From Desulfoferrobacter suflitae (GTDB lineage Bacteria > Desulfobacterota > Syntrophobacteria > Syntrophobacterales > Syntrophobacteraceae): a stretch of 64,000 nucleotides of DNA. The notes under the pieces were generated by a model. It was not told where the DNA came from and ran no database searches. It saw nothing but the letters and a program-made list of their open reading frames with translations. Where the stretch lies: assembly GCF_022603395.1 (NCBI RefSeq), contig NZ_JAIBKA010000002.1, positions 124,001 to 188,000 on the forward strand, written 5' to 3'. Position numbers and translations under genes: made by a program. Positions 35,259 to 43,508 of this stretch are shown here, one piece after another. The first letter of the stretch is position 1, and each line of letters opens with the position of its first letter.

Positions 35259-36332
35259 TCAACCTTCAGCATCGGTCACTCCCGCCTCCTGAAACGTCTT
35301 AATTTCCTGGAGAACTTTTGCGGATGCTTCCACAATGCCCATGGCAAGAGCCGAGCCCGTGCCTTCTCCCAGGCGCATGTCCAAATCGAGAATGGGTCTC
35401 AGCCCAAGCCTTTGCACCATGGCGCCATGGCCAATTTCATGACTGCGATGTGAAGCGAACAGATACTCCTTGGCCACAGGTTCAATCTCGCAGGCGATGA
35501 GTGCACCCGCAGTGGCGATAAAGCCGTCACAGACGATAGGCGCCTGGACGGCGGCGGCACCGAGCACAGCTCCCGCCAGGGCTGCAATTTCAAACCCTCC
35601 CACCTTGCTCAGCACATCCAGAGGATCCTTCGGATTGGGCCGGTTCACATCCAGTGCTTTTTCTATCACTCCAATTTTTCGCGCCAGCCCAGCGGTATCG
35701 ATTCCTGTGCCAAGACCGGTCAGTTCTGCCACCGGTCTGCCGCTCAACACGGCAATGATCGCCGTCGAGGGGGTGGTATTGGCGATACCCATGTCACCCG
35801 TCCCAAACAGCTGATAGCGATCTTTGGAATGGGCTTCCTGCACCAGTTGCGCTCCGAGCACCAGGCCTCTCACCGCCATCTCTCTGCTCATGGCCGGTCC
35901 GTTGACCATATTGGCGGTTCCCTTTGCCAGTTTACGGTGCAAAATCGGCCATTCCGCAGGCAGGTCTGCGGCCACCCCGCAATCGACTACCTTGACGTCT
36001 GCCCGCACATGCCGAGCCAGAACATTGATGGAAGCCCATCCCTGCGTAAAGCTGTAGACCATCTGGGCGGTCACCTCCTGAGGGTAAGCGCTGACCCCCT
36101 CAGAAGCCACACCATGGTCCCCTGCCATAGTGAAGATCAGCTTTCTGCGCAGATCCAGTGCGAGCGTCTCCTTGATTGCAGCCAGCCTGGCAGCAATGAT
36201 TTCCAGCTGTCCCAGCGAACCCCTGGGGCGAATTTGCGCTTTCAACCTGTGCCAGGCTTTTTCCTCCCACTCCCTGGACACAGGCTTTATGCTCCGCAAG
36301 AGCTCATCAAACTGTTTGTTCAATTGGTCCAT
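35259..36332 (-). CDS. cobT: Nicotinate-nucleotide-dimethylbenzimidazole phosphoribosyltransferase
   Basis: A 357-residue CobT, which makes alpha-ribazole phosphate, the lower-ligand precursor of cobalamin, from nicotinate mononucleotide. Landmarks are RPRGSLGQLE near the N-terminus, GDHGVASEGVSAYP, MGIANTTPSTA, GTGIDTAG, GGFEIAALAGA, and DLDMRLGEGTGSALA with the catalytic Glu. Length is normal. The gene sits behind a cobalamin riboswitch and a terminator hairpin, so expression should fall when B12 is plentiful. AGGGAGG precedes the ATG. Confidence 0.95.
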   Translation of the reverse strand: MDQLNKQFDELLRSIKPVSREWEEKAWHRLKAQIRPRGSLGQLEIIAARLAAIKETLALDLRRKLIFTMAGDHGVASEGVSAYPQEVTAQMVYSFTQGWASINVLARHVRADVKVVDCGVAADLPAEWPILHRKLAKGTANMVNGPAMSREMAVRGLVLGAQLVQEAHSKDRYQLFGTGDMGIANTTPSTAIIAVLSGRPVAELTGLGTGIDTAGLARKIGVIEKALDVNRPNPKDPLDVLSKVGGFEIAALAGAVLGAAAVQAPIVCDGFIATAGALIACEIEPVAKEYLFASHRSHEIGHGAMVQRLGLRPILDLDMRLGEGTGSALAMGIVEASAKVLQEIKTFQEAGVTDAEG

Positions 36333-36353
36333 TGGGCCATAACCTCCCTGTTA

Positions 36354-36396
36354 AAATAAAAAATCCTTCAAACCTCAGCTTCAAGGCTTGAAGGAT
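36354..36396 (-). terminator. Riboswitch-controlled terminator before cobT
   Basis: On the minus strand ATCCTTCAA (36363-36371) pairs with TTGAAGGAT (36388-36396), and the hairpin is followed by a T-rich run just before the cobT ribosome site. The internal CTTCAAGGCTTGAAG can form a competing fold. Placement between riboswitch and gene indicates a transcription-attenuation platform. A second perfect hairpin (GGTCGCGTT/AACGCGACC, 36431-36452) lies between aptamer and terminator. Confidence 0.75.
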
Positions 36397-36457
36397 CGCT
36401 TGATGGCATCGGCAATCCCTACCACATCATGGTCGCGTTCTGCAACGCGACCCCATC

Positions 36458-36720
36458 CTTTGACGGCAGGTCTTCTGACTTGCGGTTCCCTTTACTCTCC
36501 AAACCTTCCCGTACTCTCGTCCACCGCCAAACCGTCAGCGGCAATCGCCGTGCAGCTGTGTCATGCGCTGCTTGTGCCCTGCCGCATCCGGCTTCCGGTC
36601 ACGTCACTCGACTTGTCTCAGTACAGTGGTGCTATTTTGGATTTCATCCCCGCTTACAGCGCCGGCCACACGCGACGGATTCGCACCGTCTTCCCTATTA
36701 AGTTGAGCACGCCGTCAAAG
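36458..36720 (-). ncRNA. Cobalamin (B12) riboswitch
   Basis: The minus-strand RNA carries the class I cobalamin-riboswitch signatures in order: TTAATAGGGAA, GGTGCGAATCC, GCTGTAAGCGGGGATGA, and a B12 box AGTCAGAAGACCTGCC. The ends (GCCGTCAAAG at 36711-36720 and CTTTGACGGC at 36458-36467) pair as a ten-base closing stem. Coenzyme B12 is the expected ligand. It regulates cobT. Confidence 0.93.
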
Positions 36721-36734
36721 GAGTGAAAAAACAA

Positions 36735-37028
36735 CTACTGCGACTTTTTACTCGCCCGTTTCAAGAATTTAATGGCCTTCTCGGTCTCCAGCACGGGAAT
36801 GACCTCGGCCACCCCCAGGTCTGACCAGCGGAACACGGAATTGGCAAGATGCAACTCATCTTCCACCTCAAACAGTCGGAATACTCTGTGCCCCGAGATA
36901 TCAAACCATTCACCCTTAATCTCGACTCCGGTATTCTTTCCCCTGTCCTTACTTTCCATGCCTCTCTCGATAACCTGATCGCGGTCCTCGGGTGCATAGC
37001 TGAATATAGCCAAAAACAACATGGGCAC
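36735..37028 (-). CDS. DUF3303-like small protein
   Basis: A 97-residue protein resembling DUF3303, a small ferredoxin-like-fold family of unknown function. It begins MPMLFLAIFSYAPEDRDQV and has GEWFDISGHRVFRLFEVED, followed by WSDLGVAEVIPVLETEKA, which match the family layout of a conserved 'W-D-SG' region and a C-terminal 'WSDL ... PVL' region. GGAAAGGAGGTG precedes the ATG. No terminator separates it from the cobalamin riboswitch 14 bases downstream. Confidence 0.7.
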   Translation of the reverse strand: MPMLFLAIFSYAPEDRDQVIERGMESKDRGKNTGVEIKGEWFDISGHRVFRLFEVEDELHLANSVFRWSDLGVAEVIPVLETEKAIKFLKRASKKSQ

Positions 37029-37069
37029 CTCCTTTCCTTTGAATGATGCATTTTTAGTTGGATACGTGC

Positions 37070-37099
37070 ATTATAGATTTATTCGGAGCAAAACACCAA
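37070..37099 (-). promoter_or_regulatory. Promoter of the DUF3303-like gene
   Basis: A perfect TATAAT at 37070-37075 lies 18 bases from TTGGTG (37094-37099) on the minus strand, about 40 bases before the gene start. The -35 is weak (three of six). Confidence 0.5.
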
Positions 37100-37229
37100 C
37101 CAACTTTTCTCGTATGGCCTGCACGCCGCGGCGGACCCGCCCGCAGATGCCTTCCTGGCATTCTCCTGGTCTGCCGCCAATGTAATCCGCCTCCAGCCTC
37201 AGCCCCCCGGCGGGACCCCAATTACTCGC

Positions 37230-37259
37230 TTGACATCAAGAGAAATATTTCACTACAAT
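37230..37259 (+). promoter_or_regulatory. Cytochrome c3 promoter with Rex-like operator in the spacer
   Basis: A consensus -35 TTGACA (37230-37235) and -10 TACAAT (37254-37259) are 18 bases apart. The spacer contains GAGAA-ATAT-TTCAC at 37240-37253, one mismatch from the Rex operator core GTGAA-N4-TTCAC. A repressor bound there would block RNA polymerase. The start of transcription would be near 37266. Confidence 0.65.
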
Positions 37260-37329
37260 GAGGCGCAATCTGGTTTTTGCCAACCCGTGTTTGCTTAATA
37301 ACTGCTTAATGTGAAAGGAGGCCCTAGAC

Positions 37330-37797
37330 GTGAATAGACTGGGAGGAAAGACTTTGCTGTGCGGGATTTTGGCGGTGGCATTTATTTTTGCAGGTACGCT
37401 TTTAGTAAAAGCTGCCGAAGAATGCAAAACGGAGCCGCCCCAAGGAGAGATGCACATAAAAGACCCGGCATGGAAAGAACATACCAAATGTCCCGTGCCC
37501 TTCAACCATACGACGCATGCAGAAGAATACGGCATCGCCTGTGCCGATTGCCATCATGACTACAAAGACGGCAAGAACATATGGAAGGAAGGCGATCCTG
37601 CCTGTCGCTGCTCGTCATGCCACACAAACTTGGAAATCAAAGGCGAAAAGAAACTTTCTGAAGAGGACCAGAAGCTCAACCTGAAGCTGGCCTACCACAA
37701 CAATTGTGTGGAATGCCATAAAGCCAAGAAAAAGGAAGATGCCGCAACAACTGCTCCGGTTACCTGCACCAGTTGCCATCCCAAGGAATGCCCGTAA
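37330..37797 (+). CDS. Tetraheme cytochrome c3, periplasmic
   Basis: A 155-residue class III cytochrome c. A signal peptide (LLCGILAVAFIFAGTLL, cleavage after about residue 29) sends it to the periplasm. Four CxxCH heme motifs lie at residues 71-75, 94-98, 126-130 and 146-150. Further His ligands fit FNHTTH, CHHD and AYHNN. Cytochrome c3 carries electrons from periplasmic hydrogenases and formate dehydrogenases to membrane complexes in sulfate reducers. The GTG start follows AGGAGG. It is a single-gene unit with its own promoter and terminator. Confidence 0.93.
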   Translation: MNRLGGKTLLCGILAVAFIFAGTLLVKAAEECKTEPPQGEMHIKDPAWKEHTKCPVPFNHTTHAEEYGIACADCHHDYKDGKNIWKEGDPACRCSSCHTNLEIKGEKKLSEEDQKLNLKLAYHNNCVECHKAKKKEDAATTAPVTCTSCHPKECP

Positions 37798-37832
37798 CAC
37801 CCTGCTGACGATTGGCTTCGAATTGTAGCAAA

Positions 37833-37871
37833 CAACCCGCCGGGAACTCTGTACCCGGCGGGTTGTTTTGT
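37833..37871 (+). terminator. Intrinsic terminator after cytochrome c3
   Basis: A perfect 12-base stem CAACCCGCCGGG (37833-37844) / CCCGGCGGGTTG (37854-37865) is followed by TTTTGTT. It lies 35 bases after the stop. Confidence 0.9.
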
Positions 37872-37921
37872 TCCAGTGAGGTCAATCGTTCTTGTGTGCT
37901 TGGTGATCTGTCGAACAAACA

Positions 37922-37958
37922 AGGCCGCCTGGATCGCGATCTCCGATCCAGGCGGCCC
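37922..37958 (-). terminator. Terminator-like hairpin after the ferredoxin gene
   Basis: A long stem GCCGCCTGGATCG / CGATCCAGGCGGC (37924-37956) lies 45 bases past the ferredoxin stop. On the minus strand it is followed by TTGTTTGTT, a modest T-rich run. The two hairpins here separate convergent transcription of cytochrome c3 and ferredoxin. Confidence 0.65.
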
Positions 37959-38001
37959 AAATGTGTGACAAATGTACCGATCAAAAGGGACGGTCCTGCG
38001 A

Positions 38002-38527
<526 letters not shown>

Positions 38528-38845
38528 TTACACGCAGCCGGTCGGCTTGGGCAGCCCTGCCATCTTACAGGCACCTTTACCCGGTCCTGACGGGAACAGC
38601 TCATAGATATATTTCAGCTTGTAGCCGGTCACCTTGGTGAGAATCCGCACCATCGGAGCAATACCGTGTTTCTTGTAGTAGTCCTGCAACACATGGATGA
38701 CCTTCCAGTGTTCTTCGGTGAGCTCGCTGATGCCCTCAGAGCTCTTTACATAATCGACCCATTCGGGACACCACTGATCAAAACTGCTGATGAATCCATC
38801 CTCATCGATCTCAAAGTTTTTGCCTTTATATTCAATTTGTGCCAT
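38528..38845 (-). CDS. dsrC: DsrC sulfur-carrier protein
   Basis: A 105-residue DsrC. The C-terminal arm GACKMAGLPKPTGCV has both redox cysteines (Cys93 and Cys104) spaced as in sulfate reducers, where DsrC carries the sulfite-derived sulfur as a trisulfide to the membrane complex DsrMKJOP. The protein is cytoplasmic. I chose the ATG at 38845 (AAGGAGG upstream); a GTG two codons earlier is possible. It follows the cbiA-type gene after 13 bases and ends in a terminator, so here dsrC is part of the dsrAB transcript. Confidence 0.95.
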   Translation of the reverse strand: MAQIEYKGKNFEIDEDGFISSFDQWCPEWVDYVKSSEGISELTEEHWKVIHVLQDYYKKHGIAPMVRILTKVTGYKLKYIYELFPSGPGKGACKMAGLPKPTGCV

Positions 38846-38858
38846 GGACACTACCTCC

Positions 38859-40391
38859 TTAAAAAGATTGGGTTAAAAAGTGCAAAGACTTCCGGCACTT
38901 CTGACTGCGGATCCCCTTGTGATCCAAAGACTTGCTCGTATTTTCCCGCCGTCGGCCCCTGGCTGCTCGAACCACCGCGTCGGCCCAAACAGCATTGCCA
39001 ACGGCATGCACATGCGAGTAACAAGCGAGGGAGTTCTTATAGCATATTCCATCCCAGCCGGCCACTATTCCATGCCCTTTTTGCAGGCGAAATACCAATG
39101 GAGCGGAGGAGTCACATCCCACGATACGCGAATAGTGGAACTCATGACCCTTGAATTTCGCGCCTTGTGCAAAAAACGGATTGCTTCGCTCTACCTCCAG
39201 GATCGTATAGCCGTGCCCCTGGGGCTTGGGCTCCAGGACCACGTCAAAAGGAAATATTCCGGTCATGGGAAACTTACGCTCGGCCTGGCTGATGCTGGCG
39301 CATAAAAACATCAGCCCGCCACACTCCGCATAGACAGGCAACCCTGCCTCAATTTCCCGTTTCAACGACTCCCGAAACACCTCGTTGCCGGCAAGGATTT
39401 CCAGATGGGTTTCCGGGAACCCTCCTCCGATATACAAGGCATCCAGGGATGGCAGTGGGCGTTCTTCAAAACTCGAGACTTCCTGCAGAACAGCCCCCTT
39501 TTCCACCAGTGCTTCCAGATTTTCAGGATAATAAAACTGAAAGGCCGCATCCCGGACAATACCGATCCTCACCGGATTGTGCAATCCAATCTCGGCCTCC
39601 GAAGGACCCGTCATTGCCGCCGGCCATCCCAGGGCACCGGCCGAAGTGGCGAGCTGCCAGAGAGCTTCCAAATCCACACACCGACCTACGCTCCCGGCGG
39701 CACTTTGCATGGCTGCCGTAACGTTCTGCGCTTCCTGGGGAGGAACAAGCCCCATATGACGCTCCGAAAAGAACATGTTGCAGTCTTTCGGCAAAACTCC
39801 CAGGACGGGTATCCCGCAATATTCCTCGATGGCTCCACGCAGAACCTTTTCATGCCGCCTGCCTGCCACCCGGTTCAATATGACAGCGCCCATGTTGAGC
39901 TGCGGATCCAACTGCCGGCAGCCCATCACCAATGCCGCAGCAGTGCGCGTCATCTTGGTTGCATCCAGCACCAGCACGACCGGGGCGCCAAGCAGTTTGG
40001 CCAATTCCGCGGTGGAGAAACTTCCTTGAATATCCACCCCGTCAAACAGGCCCCGGTTTCCTTCAATTAAGCTCACGTCTCCGCTTGTCGAGTGGCGGAT
40101 GAACGACTCCAGAATATCATCCGCTTGCATGAGATAAGGATCCAGATTATAACACGGCCTTTGCGCCGCCGCCGCTAACCAGCCGGCATCGATATAATCG
40201 GGACCTTTCTTGAAGGGCACCACGCGCAACCCATGACGCAGCCGCCACGCTGCCGTGAGGCCAAGGGAAACAACCGTTTTGCCTGCACCCCCACGCAGGG
40301 CGGCAATCATGAGCCGCGGCTTGTCAAACATCATTGAATTCATCTCGTTGACAAGCGCACCCGAGAGCAGAACTCTCCGGTGCGCTAACAC
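38859..40391 (-). CDS. dsrN: Cobyrinic/hydrogenobyrinic acid a,c-diamide synthase-like DsrN
   Basis: A 510-residue amidotransferase of the CbiA/CobB family. The N-terminal half is a dethiobiotin-synthetase-like ATPase (AALRGGAGKTVVSLGL, VPFKKGPDYIDAGWL, LIEGNRGLFDG). The C-terminal half is a class I glutamine amidotransferase with the nucleophile in AECGGLMFL and the GHEFHYS His region. In dsr clusters this homologue (DsrN) amidates siroheme, the form bound by DsrAB. It follows dsrB by 11 bases. The start is uncertain: a GTG at 40391 has no ribosome site, and in-frame ATG codons at 40343, 40334 and 40331 are alternatives. Confidence 0.88.
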   Translation of the reverse strand: MLAHRRVLLSGALVNEMNSMMFDKPRLMIAALRGGAGKTVVSLGLTAAWRLRHGLRVVPFKKGPDYIDAGWLAAAAQRPCYNLDPYLMQADDILESFIRHSTSGDVSLIEGNRGLFDGVDIQGSFSTAELAKLLGAPVVLVLDATKMTRTAAALVMGCRQLDPQLNMGAVILNRVAGRRHEKVLRGAIEEYCGIPVLGVLPKDCNMFFSERHMGLVPPQEAQNVTAAMQSAAGSVGRCVDLEALWQLATSAGALGWPAAMTGPSEAEIGLHNPVRIGIVRDAAFQFYYPENLEALVEKGAVLQEVSSFEERPLPSLDALYIGGGFPETHLEILAGNEVFRESLKREIEAGLPVYAECGGLMFLCASISQAERKFPMTGIFPFDVVLEPKPQGHGYTILEVERSNPFFAQGAKFKGHEFHYSRIVGCDSSAPLVFRLQKGHGIVAGWDGICYKNSLACYSHVHAVGNAVWADAVVRAARGRRRENTSKSLDHKGIRSQKCRKSLHFLTQSF

Positions 40392-40402
40392 TTCACAAAC
40401 GA

Positions 40403-41503
40403 CTAAAATTTAAATTGAGTCGTAGTTCTCCACGTCGTCATTGCCAAACGATAATCGTCGATATGCTCATGCTTGAACTCGATACCGGTGGTCTCGAAGA
40501 ACCGTTCCCAACCGATCCGATTGATCCAGTCGCCGATTCTCTCATAGCGTCGTCCACCGGCCGCATACGCTTCCACGATTTTCTTGATGGTGTTGACCGT
40601 GGTCGGCCAGCGGGGCGGTTCGTTGGGGATGTAGGGAACCGCCAGCTTGGAAAACATCGGGGTGGAAAGCACGTTGGAGACTTTGCCGCCAACCCACAGA
40701 GCAATGCCGTCACCTTCAGCGTTGGCGAGCGGCAGAGCAGGGCACATGGTATAGCAGTTTCCACAGAACATGCAGCGGCTATTGTTGATTTCGATGCTCT
40801 TCAATTCGCCGACCTTTTTGGGCTTGATGGCGGCGGTCGGGCAGGCAGCGATAACCAGCGGAATTTCGCACACATTCTGGACGCGTTCGTGCTCGATCAA
40901 GGGTGGTTTGCGGTGCACTCCGAGGATGGCGATGTCGGAGCAGTGCACCGCACCGCACATGTTCAAGCAGCAGGCCAGGGCAATGCGCACCTGGGCAGGC
41001 AGCTTGTGCGACCCAAAATAGTCGAACAGCTCATCCATCACCGCCTTGACGACACCCGAAGCGTCGATGGCCGGGGTATGGCAGTGAGCCCAGCCCTGGG
41101 TGTGGACGATACTGGTGATGCTGGCGCCGGTTCCACCCATGGGAAACCAGTTGCCACGGCTTCTCAGATCGTCGATCAGCGGCTGCAGCTTGCTTTTATC
41201 ATCCACCATGAACTCGACGTTGTTACGGGTCGTCCAGCGCACGTAACCACCGCAGTGCTTATCGGCAACGTCACAGATGTCGCGAATCAAATCGACACTG
41301 ATCAGCCGGGCCGCACCCACACGGACGGAATACATCTCTGCACCGGTCTCCGATACGTGCATCAGAACACCGGGCTCCAATATTTCATGGTACTTCCACT
41401 TGCCATAGTTTTCTTTGACGATGGGTGGAAAGAACTTGTCATATTTTGGAGGACCAATATCAGTTATTCGGTCTTTCAATGGATCATTAGGATCAAAAGG
41501 CAT
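40403..41503 (-). CDS. dsrB: Dissimilatory sulfite reductase beta subunit
   Basis: A 366-residue DsrB, partner of DsrA in the six-electron reduction of sulfite. Siroheme-[4Fe-4S] ligand cysteines lie around [14 protein letters not shown] ferredoxin-like domain carries a second [4Fe-4S] cluster (CPTAAIKP and [12 protein letters not shown]). The N-terminal PKYDKFFPP and [15 protein letters not shown] are characteristic. Length is normal. The ATG follows TTAGGAGGTT, and only 11 bases separate it from dsrA. The enzyme is cytoplasmic, alpha2beta2. Confidence 0.97.
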   Translation of the reverse strand: MPFDPNDPLKDRITDIGPPKYDKFFPPIVKENYGKWKYHEILEPGVLMHVSETGAEMYSVRVGAARLISVDLIRDICDVADKHCGGYVRWTTRNNVEFMVDDKSKLQPLIDDLRSRGNWFPMGGTGASITSIVHTQGWAHCHTPAIDASGVVKAVMDELFDYFGSHKLPAQVRIALACCLNMCGAVHCSDIAILGVHRKPPLIEHERVQNVCEIPLVIAACPTAAIKPKKVGELKSIEINNSRCMFCGNCYTMCPALPLANAEGDGIALWVGGKVSNVLSTPMFSKLAVPYIPNEPPRWPTTVNTIKKIVEAYAAGGRRYERIGDWINRIGWERFFETTGIEFKHEHIDDYRLAMTTWRTTTQFKF

Positions 41504-41514
41504 AGTTTAACCTC

Positions 41515-42789
41515 CTAAGCTTGATGCCGTGAACGATATGCAGCAATATCATGCTCCCAACCACCGGGGACTTCCGCTGGATCATAGAAAATGTAGGGGT
41601 TATAGCGCGGAGTATTGACCATGCGTGGATCGGGGGTCAGCTCACAGTTCTTGAGGAATTCCTGCAGGCCAAGGCGTTGAATCAGCTCGCCCAGGCGTTC
41701 GCGGTTCTTGCCGTTCTCCATCCACCAATCCCACATCTTCTCGACAAATTCCTTGAATTCCTCGTAGGGCGCTTCCATCTTCATGAATGGAATGACTACG
41801 CTGGACAGCTGTGCTCCTTCAAGGATCGGGGCCTTCGCTCCTACCAGAATGGTTGCGCCGGTATCGGTACCAGGCCGCAGGGCGCGCGGCATAACCCGGA
41901 TACAGTGCATACAGCGGACACAGTCTTCATCCCAAATCTTCAGGGTCTTTCCATCCCATTCCATGCAGCGGGTTGGACACAGGTCAACGATTTCCGCTTG
42001 CACATCCACGGCGCGTTTTTCCGAGCCACCGGCGCCACCGTGCGGCACCAGTTCGCCACCGGCATAGGCGCGGACCGCTTCCTGATCGATTCTGATCTTA
42101 TCCCGCCAGGTCCCGATGATGGAGCAATCTGCCCGGGCAATCGCGGCAACGCAGTCACACGGGCACCCCGATGTTTTGAACTTGAACTTATATGGGAACA
42201 TCGGACGATGCAGCGCATCCTGGTATTCCTGGGTGAGATCATAGGTTATGTCCTGCGTGTCGATGCAGGACCATTCGCACCGGGCTTTGCCAACACAGCA
42301 CGCCGGGGTCCTCAGGTTGGAGCCCGATCCACCCAGATCCATACCAAACTCGTGGGTCAAATCATAGAAAACCGGCTCCAATTGATCGGTGGTGGTACCG
42401 AGCAGGATAATATCCCCGGTGGACCCGTGCATGTTGGTCACACCGCTGCCCTTTTCTTCCCACATGTCACACAGTTTGCGCAAAATTTCAGTGCTGTAAA
42501 ACTTGCTGGCGGGCTGATTCACACGGATGGTGTGGAAATGAGCAACATTGGGAAACAATTCGGGACGGTCACAGTAACGGCCAATGACGCCACCGCCGTA
42601 GCCGAACACACCGACGATACCACCATGCTTCCAATGTCCCTCCTTATCTTCATAGGACATTTCCATCAATCCCAGCCAATCCTCACAGGTAGCCTTTCTG
42701 GCCGCCATGCGCTTCATGTCTGTCACGAAGCTCGGCCATGGCCCTTTTTCCAATTCATCAAGCATAGGAGTTTTATGCTTTAGCGCCAT
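41515..42789 (-). CDS. dsrA: Dissimilatory sulfite reductase alpha subunit
   Basis: A 424-residue DsrA. Siroheme/[4Fe-4S] cysteines lie in CCVGKARCEWSC and SGCPCDC. The inserted ferredoxin domain has CPTRCMEW and CVRCMHCIRVMPRAL. The stretch GPWPSFVTDMKRMA near the N-terminus and KEGHWKHGGIVGVFGYGGGVIGRY are family signatures. I chose the ATG at 42789, which has an ideal AAGGAGGT site and matches known DsrA N-termini; an in-frame start seven codons earlier exists. dsrD lies upstream instead of downstream, unlike the usual order. Confidence 0.97.
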   Translation of the reverse strand: MALKHKTPMLDELEKGPWPSFVTDMKRMAARKATCEDWLGLMEMSYEDKEGHWKHGGIVGVFGYGGGVIGRYCDRPELFPNVAHFHTIRVNQPASKFYSTEILRKLCDMWEEKGSGVTNMHGSTGDIILLGTTTDQLEPVFYDLTHEFGMDLGGSGSNLRTPACCVGKARCEWSCIDTQDITYDLTQEYQDALHRPMFPYKFKFKTSGCPCDCVAAIARADCSIIGTWRDKIRIDQEAVRAYAGGELVPHGGAGGSEKRAVDVQAEIVDLCPTRCMEWDGKTLKIWDEDCVRCMHCIRVMPRALRPGTDTGATILVGAKAPILEGAQLSSVVIPFMKMEAPYEEFKEFVEKMWDWWMENGKNRERLGELIQRLGLQEFLKNCELTPDPRMVNTPRYNPYIFYDPAEVPGGWEHDIAAYRSRHQA

Positions 42790-42819
42790 TCGATTTACCT
42801 CCTTAGGCAAAACACCTCT

Positions 42820-42930
42820 TCAGGTTGAACGCAACTCAGAATCCTCTTCCACAATAAATTTCAGTTGACTCTCTCCTTCACCCCCTTCCAACTCGACGGC
42901 TCTCTTCTTCAAGAATCGCTTAGCCTTCAT
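42820..42930 (-). CDS. Possible 36-residue ORF between dsrD and dsrA
   Basis: A 37-codon frame (starting MKAKRFLKKRAVELEGGEGE) lies in the 187-base gap between dsrD and dsrA and ends 31 bases before the dsrA start. The basic N-terminus and acidic C-terminus look protein-like, but the ATG has no clear ribosome site. A perfect eight-base hairpin (TTTTCCGG/CCGGAAAA, 42939-42960) precedes it without a T-run, so it is not a terminator. The ORF may be spurious. Confidence 0.3.
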   Translation of the reverse strand: MKAKRFLKKRAVELEGGEGESQLKFIVEEDSELRST

Positions 42931-42976
42931 ATCGAATATTTTCCGGTACCAGCCGGAAAACAAAGCCAATTGCGGG

Positions 42977-43213
42977 TTAATTCATTCCCTTTTCTTCCTT
43001 TTCAACATCGCCTTCGCCAGGAAGCATGTACATGGTCGTGCTGCCACTGGACCAATACTTGAGCTTGCCTTCATTGACCAGTTCGTTGACCACCTTTTTG
43101 GCTTGCATCATTTTCAGCTCAGGAACAGCCTTGCACAAGTCATTGAAGTAGTGCTTTGTCTTTTTTTGACCCTTGACATAGTCAAGAATTTTTTGTTTAG
43201 CTTCCTCACTCAT
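42977..43213 (-). CDS. dsrD: DsrD, activator of dissimilatory sulfite reductase
   Basis: A 78-residue DsrD with a winged-helix fold: KKTKHYFNDLCKAVPELKMM and KVVNELVNEGKLKYWSSGSTTMY. DsrD is known to stimulate DsrAB sulfite reduction allosterically and is a marker of reductive (not oxidative) dsr pathways. Length equals the Desulfovibrio vulgaris protein. The ATG at 43213 follows GAAGGAGA; a start seven codons upstream is less likely. Here it is the first gene of the dsr cluster and lies just behind the candidate dsr promoter. Confidence 0.93.
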   Translation of the reverse strand: MSEEAKQKILDYVKGQKKTKHYFNDLCKAVPELKMMQAKKVVNELVNEGKLKYWSSGSTTMYMLPGEGDVEKEEKGMN

Positions 43214-43292
43214 GACATCTCCTTCGCTATGCATATGGATTCATTGAAAACAACAGGGGTTCGTTCCTGTCAGCCTCCAGAAAGGTCTATAC

Positions 43293-43341
43293 GTGAATAG
43301 ATTCACTTTGACTCTCTATCGCGCTGGATTCGCTTTGTCAA
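43293..43341 (-). promoter_or_regulatory. Candidate dsr promoter with Rex-like operator
   Basis: On the minus strand a TTGACA (43336-43341) is followed after 17 bases by TAGAGA (43313-43318), pointing to a start near 43306. The palindrome GTGAA-TAGA-TTCAC at 43293-43306 begins at that point and equals the Rex core GTGAA-N4-TTCAC. An alternative -10 (TATAGA) lies immediately after the palindrome. The leader to dsrD is about 90 bases. Confidence 0.55.
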
Positions 43342-43508
43342 TAGAAAATTCCCTGCGAAATCGGGGCGGAAGCACATCTGAAGCAAAATCGGCGGTGCAC
43401 CGCTGGCAGGTCCCCTTGACACATTTTTCACACATGGTTAAGTAACCTTCTACCATGACCCAATGCTCAATTCAAATTCAATCGACCGCCAAGCAACAGG
43501 ATAATGCG

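Noticed and set aside
40415-42783. Long plus-strand open frames across dsrB and dsrA (367 and 410 codons)
   Set aside because: They are antisense to two certain genes and show no domain. They result from codon bias on the opposite strand.
42939-42960. Hairpin between dsrD and dsrA as a terminator
   Set aside because: The stem is perfect but no T-run follows on the transcribed strand.
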